From: Cocleimonas sp.
GTDB taxonomy: Bacteria; Pseudomonadota; Gammaproteobacteria; Thiotrichales; Thiotrichaceae
DNA length: 6,335 bases
Assembly (NCBI GenBank): GCA_023146675.1
Contig: JAGLBQ010000364.1
Coordinates: forward strand, 1-6,335
Reading direction: 5' to 3'
Below the pieces are notes generated by a model. That model was not told where the DNA came from. It made no database searches and saw only the letters and a list, made by a program, of their open reading frames with translations. Made by a program: the position numbers and the translations under genes. Shown in pieces: positions 1-5,821 of this stretch; position 1 is the first letter of the stretch, and each line of letters begins with the position of its first letter.

Positions 1-282
1 CGTAAAACCATTGGTATCCGCATCCCTGATAATATTGTGACACAACATCTGCTAGACGAATTACGCCAACCTATTATGTCGAGCACTCTGATATTGCCTG
101 ATGAGGATTTTCCAATGACAGATCCCTATCAAATTCGTTTAGCACTAGAACAACAGGTCGATTTAATCATTGATGGTGGTTATAGCGGACATAATGCAAC
201 AACGGTTATTGATTTAATGGAAGATAGCCCCAAAATATTACGCCAAGGCGATGGCGATACTGACTGGTTAGGCGCTCACTAA
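1..282 (+). CDS. yciO: YciO-like threonylcarbamoyl-AMP synthase family protein, C-terminal part
   Basis: This is the last 93 residues of a Sua5/YciO/YrdC-family protein, open at the left edge of the window; the frame is read from base 1. The family makes threonylcarbamoyl-AMP from threonine, bicarbonate and ATP, the intermediate for t6A in tRNA. The YciO branch is a paralogue of TsaC with a less certain role. The fragment opens with RKTIGIRIPDN, then PIMSSTLILP, QVDLIIDGGYSG and TTVIDL. These line up in order with the C-terminal half of E. coli YciO as I recall it, including the ending (RQGDGD against REGVGD). The ATG at 37 is internal, because the homology extends upstream of it. The gene ends 19 bp before the M50 protease gene on the same strand, so the two are probably cotranscribed. 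The N-terminal nucleotide-binding half lies outside the window. Confidence 0.88.
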   Translation, partial: RKTIGIRIPDNIVTQHLLDELRQPIMSSTLILPDEDFPMTDPYQIRLALEQQVDLIIDGGYSGHNATTVIDLMEDSPKILRQGDGDTDWLGAH

Positions 283-301
283 AATTGGATATGAATTTAA
301 T

Positions 302-949
302 ATGGATATAAATTTCGAACAAATTATTTACAATATTGCTGTTTGGGCAATCCCTGTTTTATTTGCAATTACCGTGCATGAAGTTGCGCATGGCTGGGTA
401 GCTAATAAACTGGGTGATGGAACTGCTCGAATGCTGGGGCGACTATCATTAAACCCTGCCAAACATATTGACCCTATTGGTACCATTTTAGTCCCTATTT
501 TATTAATGATTTTTAGTCCAATTGTGTTTGGCTGGGCAAAACCTGTGCCTGTTGATACGCGCAACTTTAAAAATCCGCGTAGAGATATGGCGATTGTTGC
601 TGTTGCAGGCCCTTTATCCAATGTCGCTATGGCTGTTTTTTGGGTTGGTTTTTTGCATTTTACACAGTCCATTATCACTGACCCTGCTATTGCAAAAGGT
701 TTACAGTCAATGGCATTTGCGGGAATTTTGATTAATATCGTCCTCTTTGCTTTTAACCTCATCCCGATTCCACCATTGGATGGAGGACGCGTCCTCTCTG
801 GATTGGTTCCTGCAAAAGTATCAGATTTATTAGATAAAATTGAGCCTTATGGATTTTTTATTGTTATCGGCTTAGTTTATCTTGGCGCTTTTGAGCCTAT
901 TATAATGCCTGTGATTGGCGTGTTTTTAAATCTGTTTGGGCTTTCTTAA
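302..949 (+). CDS. Site-2 protease family (M50) membrane metalloprotease
   Basis: A 215-residue polytopic membrane protein of the short S2P/M50 group (the YwhC/Rip-like type without a PDZ domain). Such proteins are zinc proteases that cut substrates within the membrane. The zinc motif HEVAH is at residues 26-30 in the first hydrophobic segment. The LSLNPAKHIDPIGT motif (about 48-61) follows, then GPLSN (103-107). The second active-site motif, NLIPIPPLDGGR at 152-163, supplies the third zinc ligand Asp160. Hydrophobic stretches at about 10-30, 60-78, 97-120, 138-158 and 185-213 fit five or so membrane segments. All catalytic residues are present, so it should be active; its substrate cannot be told from sequence. 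The Shine-Dalgarno before ATG 302 is weak, which fits translation from the upstream yciO transcript. The gene ends just before a palindromic repeat and faces trpS tail to tail. Confidence 0.93.
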   Translation: MDINFEQIIYNIAVWAIPVLFAITVHEVAHGWVANKLGDGTARMLGRLSLNPAKHIDPIGTILVPILLMIFSPIVFGWAKPVPVDTRNFKNPRRDMAIVAVAGPLSNVAMAVFWVGFLHFTQSIITDPAIAKGLQSMAFAGILINIVLFAFNLIPIPPLDGGRVLSGLVPAKVSDLLDKIEPYGFFIVIGLVYLGAFEPIIMPVIGVFLNLFGLS

Positions 950-953
950 AATC

Positions 954-1034
954 GTAGGGGTCGGTAAAGTTTAGGTAACCGACCAATCGAAGCAAATCAT
1001 GGTCGGTTCCACAAAAAAGCTACACCGACCCTAC
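954..1034. repeat. MITE-like nested palindromic repeat between convergent genes
   Basis: This 81-bp element has complementary ends: GTAGGGGTCGGT (954-965) and ACCGACCCTAC (1024-1034), differing by one bulged G. Inside, the core GGTCGGT or its complement ACCGACC occurs four times in alternating orientation, at 959-965, 978-984, 1001-1007 and 1024-1030. Two side hairpins (959-984 and 1001-1030) can therefore form, or one central hairpin with 9-bp arms (977-985 with 1000-1008) inside the outer stem. It fills almost the whole gap between the M50 gene and trpS. From memory, similar GTAGGGTCGGT...ACCGACCCTAC elements are dispersed in many copies in several sulfur- and methane-oxidising gammaproteobacteria. 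It encodes no protein and may serve as a transcript-end structure for both genes, though neither side has a clear T-tract. Confidence 0.8.
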
Positions 1035-1040
1035 CTAATG

Positions 1041-2030
1041 CTACAAACCAACACCTGCTTTAGCCTCATCCAGAACTTCACGTGCTATCACACGCACTTT
1101 ATCAGCACCTGCCTCCAACACTTCATTGGCAACTTTTTCAGAACAAGCATCAGAGTGATAGTTTTCTCTAATAGGCTCTAGCATTGCAACAATATCATTT
1201 GCCAACGTCCCCTTCATTTCACCATAAAAGCGCTGCTCTCCCTTATTATATTTTTCCATAAAATAATTCGTCGTCTCCTCACTTGAACACAACTTCATTA
1301 AGTAAAAAAGATTGGTCATTTCAGACCCCATTTCTTCACCAATCACGGGACCTGTATCTGTCTTTGCTGATTTTACTTTTTTGATAATAGATTTAGGATC
1401 TTCAAGTAGGTCAATCGTATTACCATCTGATTTACCCATTTTGCCACTACCATCCAAACCAGGCACACGAACACCTTTGGATAAACGCATCTTAGGAATA
1501 GTGAGATTAGTATTAAACTTATTATTAAAGCGACGCGTAAAATCTTCCGCCATTTCTAAATGTTGCTTTTGATCTTCGCCAACAGGCACAATATTCGCTT
1601 TGGCAATTAATATATCCGCAGTCTGTAAAATGGGATAGGTTAACAACCCTGCTGAGGCACTATATTTACCATCCGTTTGTTGCTTTGATTTTTCTTTAAA
1701 TGTAGTACAGCGTTGCAACAACCCAAGCGGCGCAACCATACTAAGTAAAGAATATAAATAAGGAATCTCAGGCACATCACTCTGCCGATAAATAGTCGCT
1801 TTCTCTGGATCGACACCACACGCAAGATACTCACGAATCACTCTTAATGAGTTTTCACGCAATGGTATGGGTTCTTTAATTGTCGTTAAGGCATGCAAAT
1901 CAGCAGCAAAGAAAAAACACTCATTATTAGGATCATTTTGTAACTCTAAAAACTGCTGAACAGCACCAAAATAATTTCCAAGATGCAATTTTCCTGTAGG
2001 TCGAATACCTGATAAAACTCTGACAGACAT
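1041..2030 (-). CDS. trpS: Tryptophanyl-tRNA synthetase
   Basis: A 329-residue class I aminoacyl-tRNA synthetase that charges tRNA-Trp with tryptophan using ATP; the length is usual for bacterial TrpRS. The HIGH-type signature is PTGKLHLGN (residues 11-19) and the KMSKS-type signature is KMGKS (197-201). Other family blocks are EYLACGVDPEKATIY (67-81), GLLTYPILQTADILI (128-142) and VPVGEDQKQHLE (148-159). The frame is open for 28 more codons up to an ATG at 2114, but I start at 2030. The family begins at MSVRVLSGIRPTG, GGAG lies 6 nt upstream, and the extra codons would overlap the likely promoter. The stretch VPGLDGSGKMGKSDGN and the following TDTGP resemble Bacteroidetes-type TrpRS rather than E. 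coli TrpS, so acquisition by transfer is possible. It lies opposite to the flanking yciO-M50 and scpA-scpB genes. The stop is TAG, 7 bp from the repeat. Confidence 0.96.
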   Translation of the reverse strand: MSVRVLSGIRPTGKLHLGNYFGAVQQFLELQNDPNNECFFFAADLHALTTIKEPIPLRENSLRVIREYLACGVDPEKATIYRQSDVPEIPYLYSLLSMVAPLGLLQRCTTFKEKSKQQTDGKYSASAGLLTYPILQTADILIAKANIVPVGEDQKQHLEMAEDFTRRFNNKFNTNLTIPKMRLSKGVRVPGLDGSGKMGKSDGNTIDLLEDPKSIIKKVKSAKTDTGPVIGEEMGSEMTNLFYLMKLCSSEETTNYFMEKYNKGEQRFYGEMKGTLANDIVAMLEPIRENYHSDACSEKVANEVLEAGADKVRVIAREVLDEAKAGVGL

Positions 2031-2036
2031 AAATTT

Positions 2037-2040
2037 CTCC
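2037..2040 (-). promoter_or_regulatory. Ribosome binding site of trpS
   Basis: On the minus strand GGAG stands 6 nt before the ATG at 2030. It supports this start over the upstream in-frame ATG at 2114, which would add 28 residues not expected in TrpRS. Confidence 0.7.
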
Positions 2041-2068
2041 GTGCGAACAAGCAATAAAAAACAAGCTG

Positions 2069-2098
2069 ATAGTATTACAGACTTAGCTAAGCAGTCAA
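2069..2098 (-). promoter_or_regulatory. Probable sigma-70 promoter of trpS
   Basis: On the minus strand TTGACT (plus-strand 2093-2098) is followed after 18 nt by TACTAT (2069-2074). This gives a good -35 box and a fair -10 box. Transcription would start near 2062, leaving a leader of about 30 nt before the trpS start at 2030. A perfect 10-bp palindrome, CTTAGCTAAG (2082-2091), sits between the two boxes, where a repressor could bind. That role is only a guess. I saw no leader peptide with tandem Trp codons and no obvious T-box structure in this short leader. Confidence 0.45.
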
Positions 2099-2177
2099 AG
2101 AGTATCCTTTCCAAATAACCATGCTGTGCCTCATATTGTATAGAAATTCCAGCTGAAACAAAAAGACAAATTAGAAA

Positions 2178-2208
2178 TTGGGAGTGTTTCGTGCATGTTC
2201 CTTATTAT
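2178..2208 (+). promoter_or_regulatory. Possible promoter of scpA-scpB
   Basis: TTGGGA (2178-2183) and TATTAT (2203-2208) are separated by 19 nt, a little longer than ideal. TATCAT at 2211-2216 is an alternative -10 box. Either would place the transcript start within about 10 nt of the scpA ATG, or at it, giving a very short leader or none. This agrees with the lack of a Shine-Dalgarno sequence before scpA. The call rests on hexamer similarity alone. Confidence 0.3.
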
Positions 2209-2221
2209 GCTATCATAAATA

Positions 2222-3043
2222 ATGAACCAAATAGACTTACAAACTCAACCCAGCCAAGACGAACAGCCTTTTGCCATAGTCCAAGGCGAACCACTCACAA
2301 CGCTACCTGAAGACTTATATATCCCACCTGATGCGCTTGAGGTTTTTCTCGAAACCTTTGAGGGACCACTGGATTTATTGCTTTACCTTATTCGCAGACA
2401 AAATCTCGATATTCTTAATATTCCCATTGCTGAAATCACGCGGCAATATATGGATTATGTTGAGTTAATGCGTACTGTAAATCTTGATTTAGCAGCTGAA
2501 TATTTGGTGATGGCTGCATTATTGGCTGAAATAAAGTCACGCATGTTATTACCACGCTCTGAAGAAGTGGAGGATGAAGATGACCCGCGTGCGGAGCTGG
2601 TACGTCGCTTGCAAGAGTATGAGCGATTCAAACAAGCGGCAACGGATATTAGTGAGCTACCACGACAGGAGCGAGATTACTTCCCCTCAGAAGTCAAACC
2701 CATTCGCAAAGAAAAACAGCAAGTCCATCCTAGTATTGACCTCAAGGATATAGTCTTAGCCTTTCAGGATATTTTAAAACGGGTTGACCTTAAAACAAGT
2801 CATCAAATTCAACGTGAATCCCTTTCTGTCAGGGAGCGCATGTCACAGGTATTAGCAAAACTTAATGGTGATGAGTTTATTGAGTTTCACGCCTTATTTA
2901 CCTTAAAAGAAGGTCGATTAGGTGTGGTTGTGAGCTTTTTAGCAATCCTTGAGTTATTAAAATCACAGCTTATTGATATGATTCAAGCAGAAGCTTTCGC
3001 GCCACTTTATATTAAAGCCGTCACCGCAGAGATCGAAGCATAA
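2222..3043 (+). CDS. scpA: Segregation and condensation protein A
   Basis: A 273-residue kleisin subunit of the SMC-ScpAB complex, which compacts and helps separate the chromosome. Its N-terminal domain binds the SMC neck and its C-terminal winged helix binds the SMC head, while ScpB dimers bind the middle. The diagnostic block is FEGPLDLLLYLIRRQ (46-60) followed by DILNIPIAEITRQYMDYVE. Then comes AAEYLVMAALLAEIKSRMLLP with an acidic linker (EEVEDEDDPRAEL). The C-terminal winged helix is about 205-268. The first 40 residues, with PFAIVQGEPL and LPEDLYIPPDALEVF, match the N-terminal extension I recall from Pseudomonas-type ScpA. An in-frame TAA at 2216-2218 makes ATG 2222 the earliest possible start. 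No Shine-Dalgarno precedes it. The stop overlaps the next start by one base (TAATG at 3041-3045), so scpB is translationally coupled. It is divergent from trpS. Confidence 0.96.
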   Translation: MNQIDLQTQPSQDEQPFAIVQGEPLTTLPEDLYIPPDALEVFLETFEGPLDLLLYLIRRQNLDILNIPIAEITRQYMDYVELMRTVNLDLAAEYLVMAALLAEIKSRMLLPRSEEVEDEDDPRAELVRRLQEYERFKQAATDISELPRQERDYFPSEVKPIRKEKQQVHPSIDLKDIVLAFQDILKRVDLKTSHQIQRESLSVRERMSQVLAKLNGDEFIEFHALFTLKEGRLGVVVSFLAILELLKSQLIDMIQAEAFAPLYIKAVTAEIEA

Positions 3044-4392
3044 TGGACTCAGCTAAACTACAAAAAATACTGGATGCGCTTTTATTAAGTGCTAATAAAC
3101 CCTTGTCAGTAGAAAATCTGTTTATATTTTTTGACGAGGAAGACCTTGTTAATCGACAGGATATTCGTAATGGGTTAAAAAATCTGCAAAAGTGTGATGC
3201 TGATCGTGGCTTTGAGCTAAAACAAGTTGCCAGTGGCTACCGTTATCAAACCCGTGAAGCATACAAACATTGGGTCTCTAAACACTGGGATGAGCGCCCT
3301 CCCCGTTATTCACGCGCGTTACTAGAAACCTTAGCCCTCATCGTTTACAGGCAACCCACTACCCGCGCAGAGATTGAAGATATTCGTGGCGTGGCGGTTA
3401 GCTCTAATATTATCAAAACCTTATTAGAGCGTGAATGGGTACGGGTTGTCGGGCATAAAGAAGTCCCTGGGCGACCTGCTATGTATGGCTCAACACGACA
3501 GTTTCTAGATTATTTCAATCTTGATTCACTCAATGAGATGCCTAGTTTGAGCGAGATTCAAGATATTGAAAAGCTCTACCCTGAACTGAATTTAAAAACA
3601 CCTTCTGATACTAAACAAGAGAATACAAACATGGCAAAACTGGAAGCATTAATTTTTGATGTTGATGGAACACTAGCAGATACAGAGCGCGATGGTCATC
3701 GTGTCGCCTTTAATCAGGCATTTGCGGAAGCAGATTTAGACTGGAATTGGACGGTTGAACTGTATGGCGAGTTGCTCAGCGTAACAGGTGGCAAAGAGCG
3801 TATTCGCCTCTATATTGAAAAATTTCTGCAAGATTTTGATGCGGGAGATGACGTACAAGCGTTTGCAGCCAACTTACACAAGCGCAAAACACATTTCTAT
3901 TTAGAACTATTAAAAACAGGTGCAATTCCACTGCGCCCTGGTGTGGAAACTTTAATTAATGAAGCGCGAAAAGCAGGTTTGCGCCTAGCCATTGCAACCA
4001 CGACCACGCCTGCCAATGTTACCTATCTTCTGACCGCTACGTTAGGCGAAGAATCAAATGACTGGTTTGAAGTGATTGCGGCGGGAGATATTGTCCCTGC
4101 TAAAAAACCTGCGCCTGATATTTACACATGGGCAATGGAGCAAATGGATCTATCCCCTGATGCTTGCATGGCATTTGAAGACTCATTAAATGGCGTTAAA
4201 TCATCATTAGCAGCAAATCTTAAAACGTTAATTACCATCAATGGCTATACTAAAGATGATGATTTTAGTGGTGCGGCTATTGTATTAGACCAAATGGGTA
4301 CAGCAGAGGAAGGGTTTAACGTACTAGAAGGTGATGCGGGTGAGCATAGTTATGTCAATATGGCGATGATTCAATATTTGCATAATAAATAA
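3043..4392 (+). CDS. scpB: ScpB joined in frame to CbbY-like HAD phosphatase
   Basis: A 449-codon reading frame holding two complete proteins. Residues 1 to about 180 are ScpB, the dimeric winged-helix partner of ScpA in the SMC complex. Marks include LQKILDALLLSANKPLSVE, YRYQTR, RYSRALLETLALIVYRQPTTRAEIEDIRGV, and VVGHKEVPGRPAMYGST, with TRQFLDYFNL near its end. Residues 197-449 are a HAD-superfamily phosphatase of the CbbY type. A short polar stretch (about 180-196, TPSDTKQENTN) joins them. ScpB alone is usually about 170-250 residues, so no domain is missing; what is missing is a stop codon. A single C-to-T change at 3616 (CAA to TAA) would restore two separate genes. ATG 3043 overlaps the scpA stop, fixing the start. 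It could be a real fusion, a recent stop loss, or a base error. Both domains are intact and seem under selection, which argues against decay. Confidence 0.9.
   Translation: MDSAKLQKILDALLLSANKPLSVENLFIFFDEEDLVNRQDIRNGLKNLQKCDADRGFELKQVASGYRYQTREAYKHWVSKHWDERPPRYSRALLETLALIVYRQPTTRAEIEDIRGVAVSSNIIKTLLEREWVRVVGHKEVPGRPAMYGSTRQFLDYFNLDSLNEMPSLSEIQDIEKLYPELNLKTPSDTKQENTNMAKLEALIFDVDGTLADTERDGHRVAFNQAFAEADLDWNWTVELYGELLSVTGGKERIRLYIEKFLQDFDAGDDVQAFAANLHKRKTHFYLELLKTGAIPLRPGVETLINEARKAGLRLAIATTTTPANVTYLLTATLGEESNDWFEVIAAGDIVPAKKPAPDIYTWAMEQMDLSPDACMAFEDSLNGVKSSLAANLKTLITINGYTKDDDFSGAAIVLDQMGTAEEGFNVLEGDAGEHSYVNMAMIQYLHNK
3617..3623 (+). promoter_or_regulatory. Possible internal ribosome binding site for cbbY
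   Basis: AAGAGAA lies just before the internal ATG at 3631, with 9 nt between GAG and the ATG. The purine run falls within the linker codons of the ScpB-CbbY frame. Its position suggests the phosphatase was, or still is, started independently. Confidence 0.45.
3631..4392 (+). other. cbbY: CbbY-like HAD phosphatase region with its own start
   Basis: From the internal ATG this would be a 253-residue protein, the normal length of CbbY. CbbY dephosphorylates xylulose-1,5-bisphosphate, a misfire product that inhibits Rubisco, in Calvin-cycle organisms; related HAD enzymes act on other sugar phosphates. In joined-frame numbering, motif I is FDVDGTLADTE with nucleophile Asp206 and acid/base Asp208. 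The helical cap domain carries TGGKERI, characteristic of CbbY. Motif II is in ATTTT (318-322). Motif III is AAGDIVPAKKP with Lys354/355, and motif IV is EDSLNG with Glu379 and Asp380. AAGD, KKPxPDIY and EDSLNG are all shared with Rhodobacter CbbY as I recall it. All catalytic residues are present. No other Calvin-cycle gene lies in the window, so the substrate is inferred from family alone. It is listed separately because it may be a distinct gene. Confidence 0.75.
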
Positions 4393-4401
4393 TCTACCTT
4401 C

Positions 4402-4467
4402 TAGGGTGAACTAAGAAATGAAGCACATCTAGCGGTAATACATTTCTTAGTACACCTTAACACCCTA
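4402..4467. repeat. Palindromic repeat between convergent genes
   Basis: Arms GGTGAACTAAGAAATG (4405-4420) and CATTTCTTAGTACACC (4441-4456) pair at 15 of 16 positions around a 20-nt loop. A second outer pair, TAGGGTG (4402-4408) with CACCCTA (4461-4467), is perfect and competes for the left arm's GGTG. The ends resemble those of the other palindrome at 954-1034 (TAGGG...CCCTA). It sits 10 bp past the cbbY stop and 70 bp from the cysM stop, so it lies at the 3' end of both converging transcripts. No T-tract follows on either strand, so a standard intrinsic terminator is not supported. It could be a dispersed repeat or a transcript-stabilising stem. The rest of the spacer, 4468-4537, shows nothing I recognise. 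Confidence 0.75.
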
Positions 4468-4537
4468 CAACTCATGTATTTATCAAAATAGCTGGCGTCC
4501 TTCATTTTCTAGTTGATACTTTATTCATACATACTTT

Positions 4538-5437
4538 TTAGATAGGAAAAACCCCTGTGGAAATATAACGATCACCACGATCAGGAATAATAGTCACAAT
4601 TGTCGCGTTCTCCACACTCTTTGATAAGCGCAACGCAGCGGCTACTGCCCCTCCAGCCGAGACCCCACAAAATATCCCTTCTTCTGTCGCCAATAGGCGC
4701 ATGGTATCTTCAGCTTCTTTTTGTGTCATATCAATTTTTTGATCTACTTTTGCTTGTGCAAAAATAGCGGGAATATAGTCAGCCGTCCAACGACGAATAC
4801 CAGGGATATTTTCATTATCTGTCAGTGGTTCTACACCAACTATTTGCACCTTAGGGTCTTGCTGTTTGAGATAAATACTAACACCTGTAATGGTTCCTGT
4901 TGTTCCCATAGCGCTTACAAAATGAGTGACTTCACCATTGGTATCGCGCCAAATTTCTGGACCTGTAGTATCAATATGTGCTTGGTAATTATCAGGATTG
5001 GAAAATTGATCGAGCAAATAGCCTTTGCCATCATCTTGCATTTTTTCAGCTATATCACGCGCACCTTCCATGCCGCCTTGTTCTTTTGAGACTAATAGCA
5101 ATTCTGCTCCATAGGCCTTCATGGAGGCACGACGTTCTTCGCTCATGGTATCAGGCATCACCAATATCATTTTATAACCACGAATAGCTGCCGACATAGC
5201 AAGTGCTATCCCTGTGTTGCCACTGGTTGCTTCAATTAAGGTATCGCCTGCTTTAATATCACCGCGCTGTTCTGCGAGGTTTATCATACTAAGTGCTGCA
5301 CGATCTTTTATGGATCCTGCGGGATTATCCCCTTCTAATTTTACCAAGAGTGTATTGGTGGTTTCACCGCCTAAACGCTGCAAACGTACCAGTGGCGTAT
5401 TACCAATTAAGGAGTCAATTGTTTTATATTGAGACAT
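4538..5437 (-). CDS. cysM: Cysteine synthase B (O-acetylserine sulfhydrylase B)
   Basis: A 299-residue fold-type II PLP enzyme that makes cysteine from O-acetylserine and sulfide. The CysM isozyme can also use thiosulfate, giving S-sulfocysteine. The PLP lysine is Lys44 in NPAGSIKDRA. The substrate loop is TSGNTG (71-76) and the phosphate-binding loop is GTTGT (178-182). Features of CysM rather than CysK are KEQGGMEGARD, DQFSNPDN, GIRRWTADYIP and the ending DRGDRYISTGVF, all close to E. coli CysM. The length matches (E. coli 303). It starts directly after the acpS stop with no spacer. Its Shine-Dalgarno AGGTGAGGAA lies inside the last acpS codons. It is third in the pdxJ-acpS-cysM operon, where PdxJ provides the precursor of its cofactor. 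Thiosulfate use would suit a sulfur-oxidising host, but that is inference. Confidence 0.96.
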   Translation of the reverse strand: MSQYKTIDSLIGNTPLVRLQRLGGETTNTLLVKLEGDNPAGSIKDRAALSMINLAEQRGDIKAGDTLIEATSGNTGIALAMSAAIRGYKMILVMPDTMSEERRASMKAYGAELLLVSKEQGGMEGARDIAEKMQDDGKGYLLDQFSNPDNYQAHIDTTGPEIWRDTNGEVTHFVSAMGTTGTITGVSIYLKQQDPKVQIVGVEPLTDNENIPGIRRWTADYIPAIFAQAKVDQKIDMTQKEAEDTMRLLATEEGIFCGVSAGGAVAAALRLSKSVENATIVTIIPDRGDRYISTGVFPI

Positions 5438-5821
5438 TTATTCCTCACCTTCTAAGACCACATAAGCAATGGCATAGTGTTTTTCATCCGCTAAGGTTAA
5501 AAAACTGCTAGTCACTCCCATGCTGTCAGCAATTGCTTTTGTGTGTTGATGTAATTCTAATAAGGGTCGCCCTAGTGCATCATTTTTAACTTCTATTTCA
5601 TGGAAGCTGACACCTTTGGCTATTCCTGTTCCTAATGCTTTGGAGAGTGCTTCTTTAGCTGCAAAGCGCTTTGCTAGATAAGCACAAGGCTGCTTATGAT
5701 TAGCAAATATTTTTAACTCATTAGGGTGCAGAACACGGCGTGAAAAAGCATCTGGATTTCGTACTAATGCACTTTCAATACGCTCTACATCGACAATATC
5801 AGTTCCTATTCCCTTAATCAT
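5438..5821 (-). CDS. acpS: Holo-[acyl-carrier-protein] synthase
   Basis: A 127-residue 4'-phosphopantetheinyl transferase that moves the phosphopantetheine arm of coenzyme A onto a serine of acyl carrier protein, activating fatty acid synthesis. It acts in the cytosol, usually as a trimer. Magnesium ligands are Asp8 in the opening IKGIGTDIVDVERI and Glu57 in RFAAKEALSKALGTGI. The C-terminal LTLADEKHYAIAYVVLE matches the equivalent strand of E. coli AcpS. Length is normal (E. coli 126). The ATG overlaps the pdxJ stop (ATGA at 5818-5821), and no Shine-Dalgarno is visible, so translation is probably coupled to pdxJ. Its own TAA stop abuts the cysM ATG. The pdxJ-acpS order is typical of gammaproteobacteria, usually downstream of rnc-era-recO. 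Confidence 0.96.
   Translation of the reverse strand: MIKGIGTDIVDVERIESALVRNPDAFSRRVLHPNELKIFANHKQPCAYLAKRFAAKEALSKALGTGIAKGVSFHEIEVKNDALGRPLLELHQHTKAIADSMGVTSSFLTLADEKHYAIAYVVLEGEE
5441..5450 (-). promoter_or_regulatory. Ribosome binding site of cysM, inside acpS
   Basis: On the minus strand AGGTGAGGAA precedes the cysM ATG, with 4 nt between GAGGA and the ATG. The same bases encode the last residues of AcpS (EGEE), so ribosomes finishing acpS stop exactly where cysM begins. Confidence 0.75.

Noticed and set aside
328..762. 144-codon open frame on the minus strand
   Set aside because: It is antisense to the M50 protease gene, whose motifs are intact. The translation shows no family pattern and is best explained as a shadow.
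954..1034. Rho-independent terminator for the M50 gene or trpS
   Set aside because: The hairpins are plausible, but the 3' flank on the plus strand has no T-run and that on the minus strand has only TTTT some bases away. It is called a repeat instead.
999..1181. 60-codon frame on the plus strand starting within the palindrome
   Set aside because: It overlaps the repeat and the 3' end of trpS on the other strand, has no ribosome binding site and resembles no known protein.
1312..1834. An 86-codon plus-strand frame and a 64-codon minus-strand frame inside trpS
   Set aside because: Both lie wholly within trpS in other frames and show no motif of their own.
2031..2114. 28-residue N-terminal extension of TrpRS from an ATG at 2114
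   Set aside because: The family begins at MSVRVLSG, a good GGAG precedes the ATG at 2030, and the extension would cover the likely promoter.
4721..5511. Several plus-strand frames of 69-122 codons opposite cysM and acpS
   Set aside because: All are antisense to clear genes with full motifs, and none has a ribosome binding site or recognisable domain.
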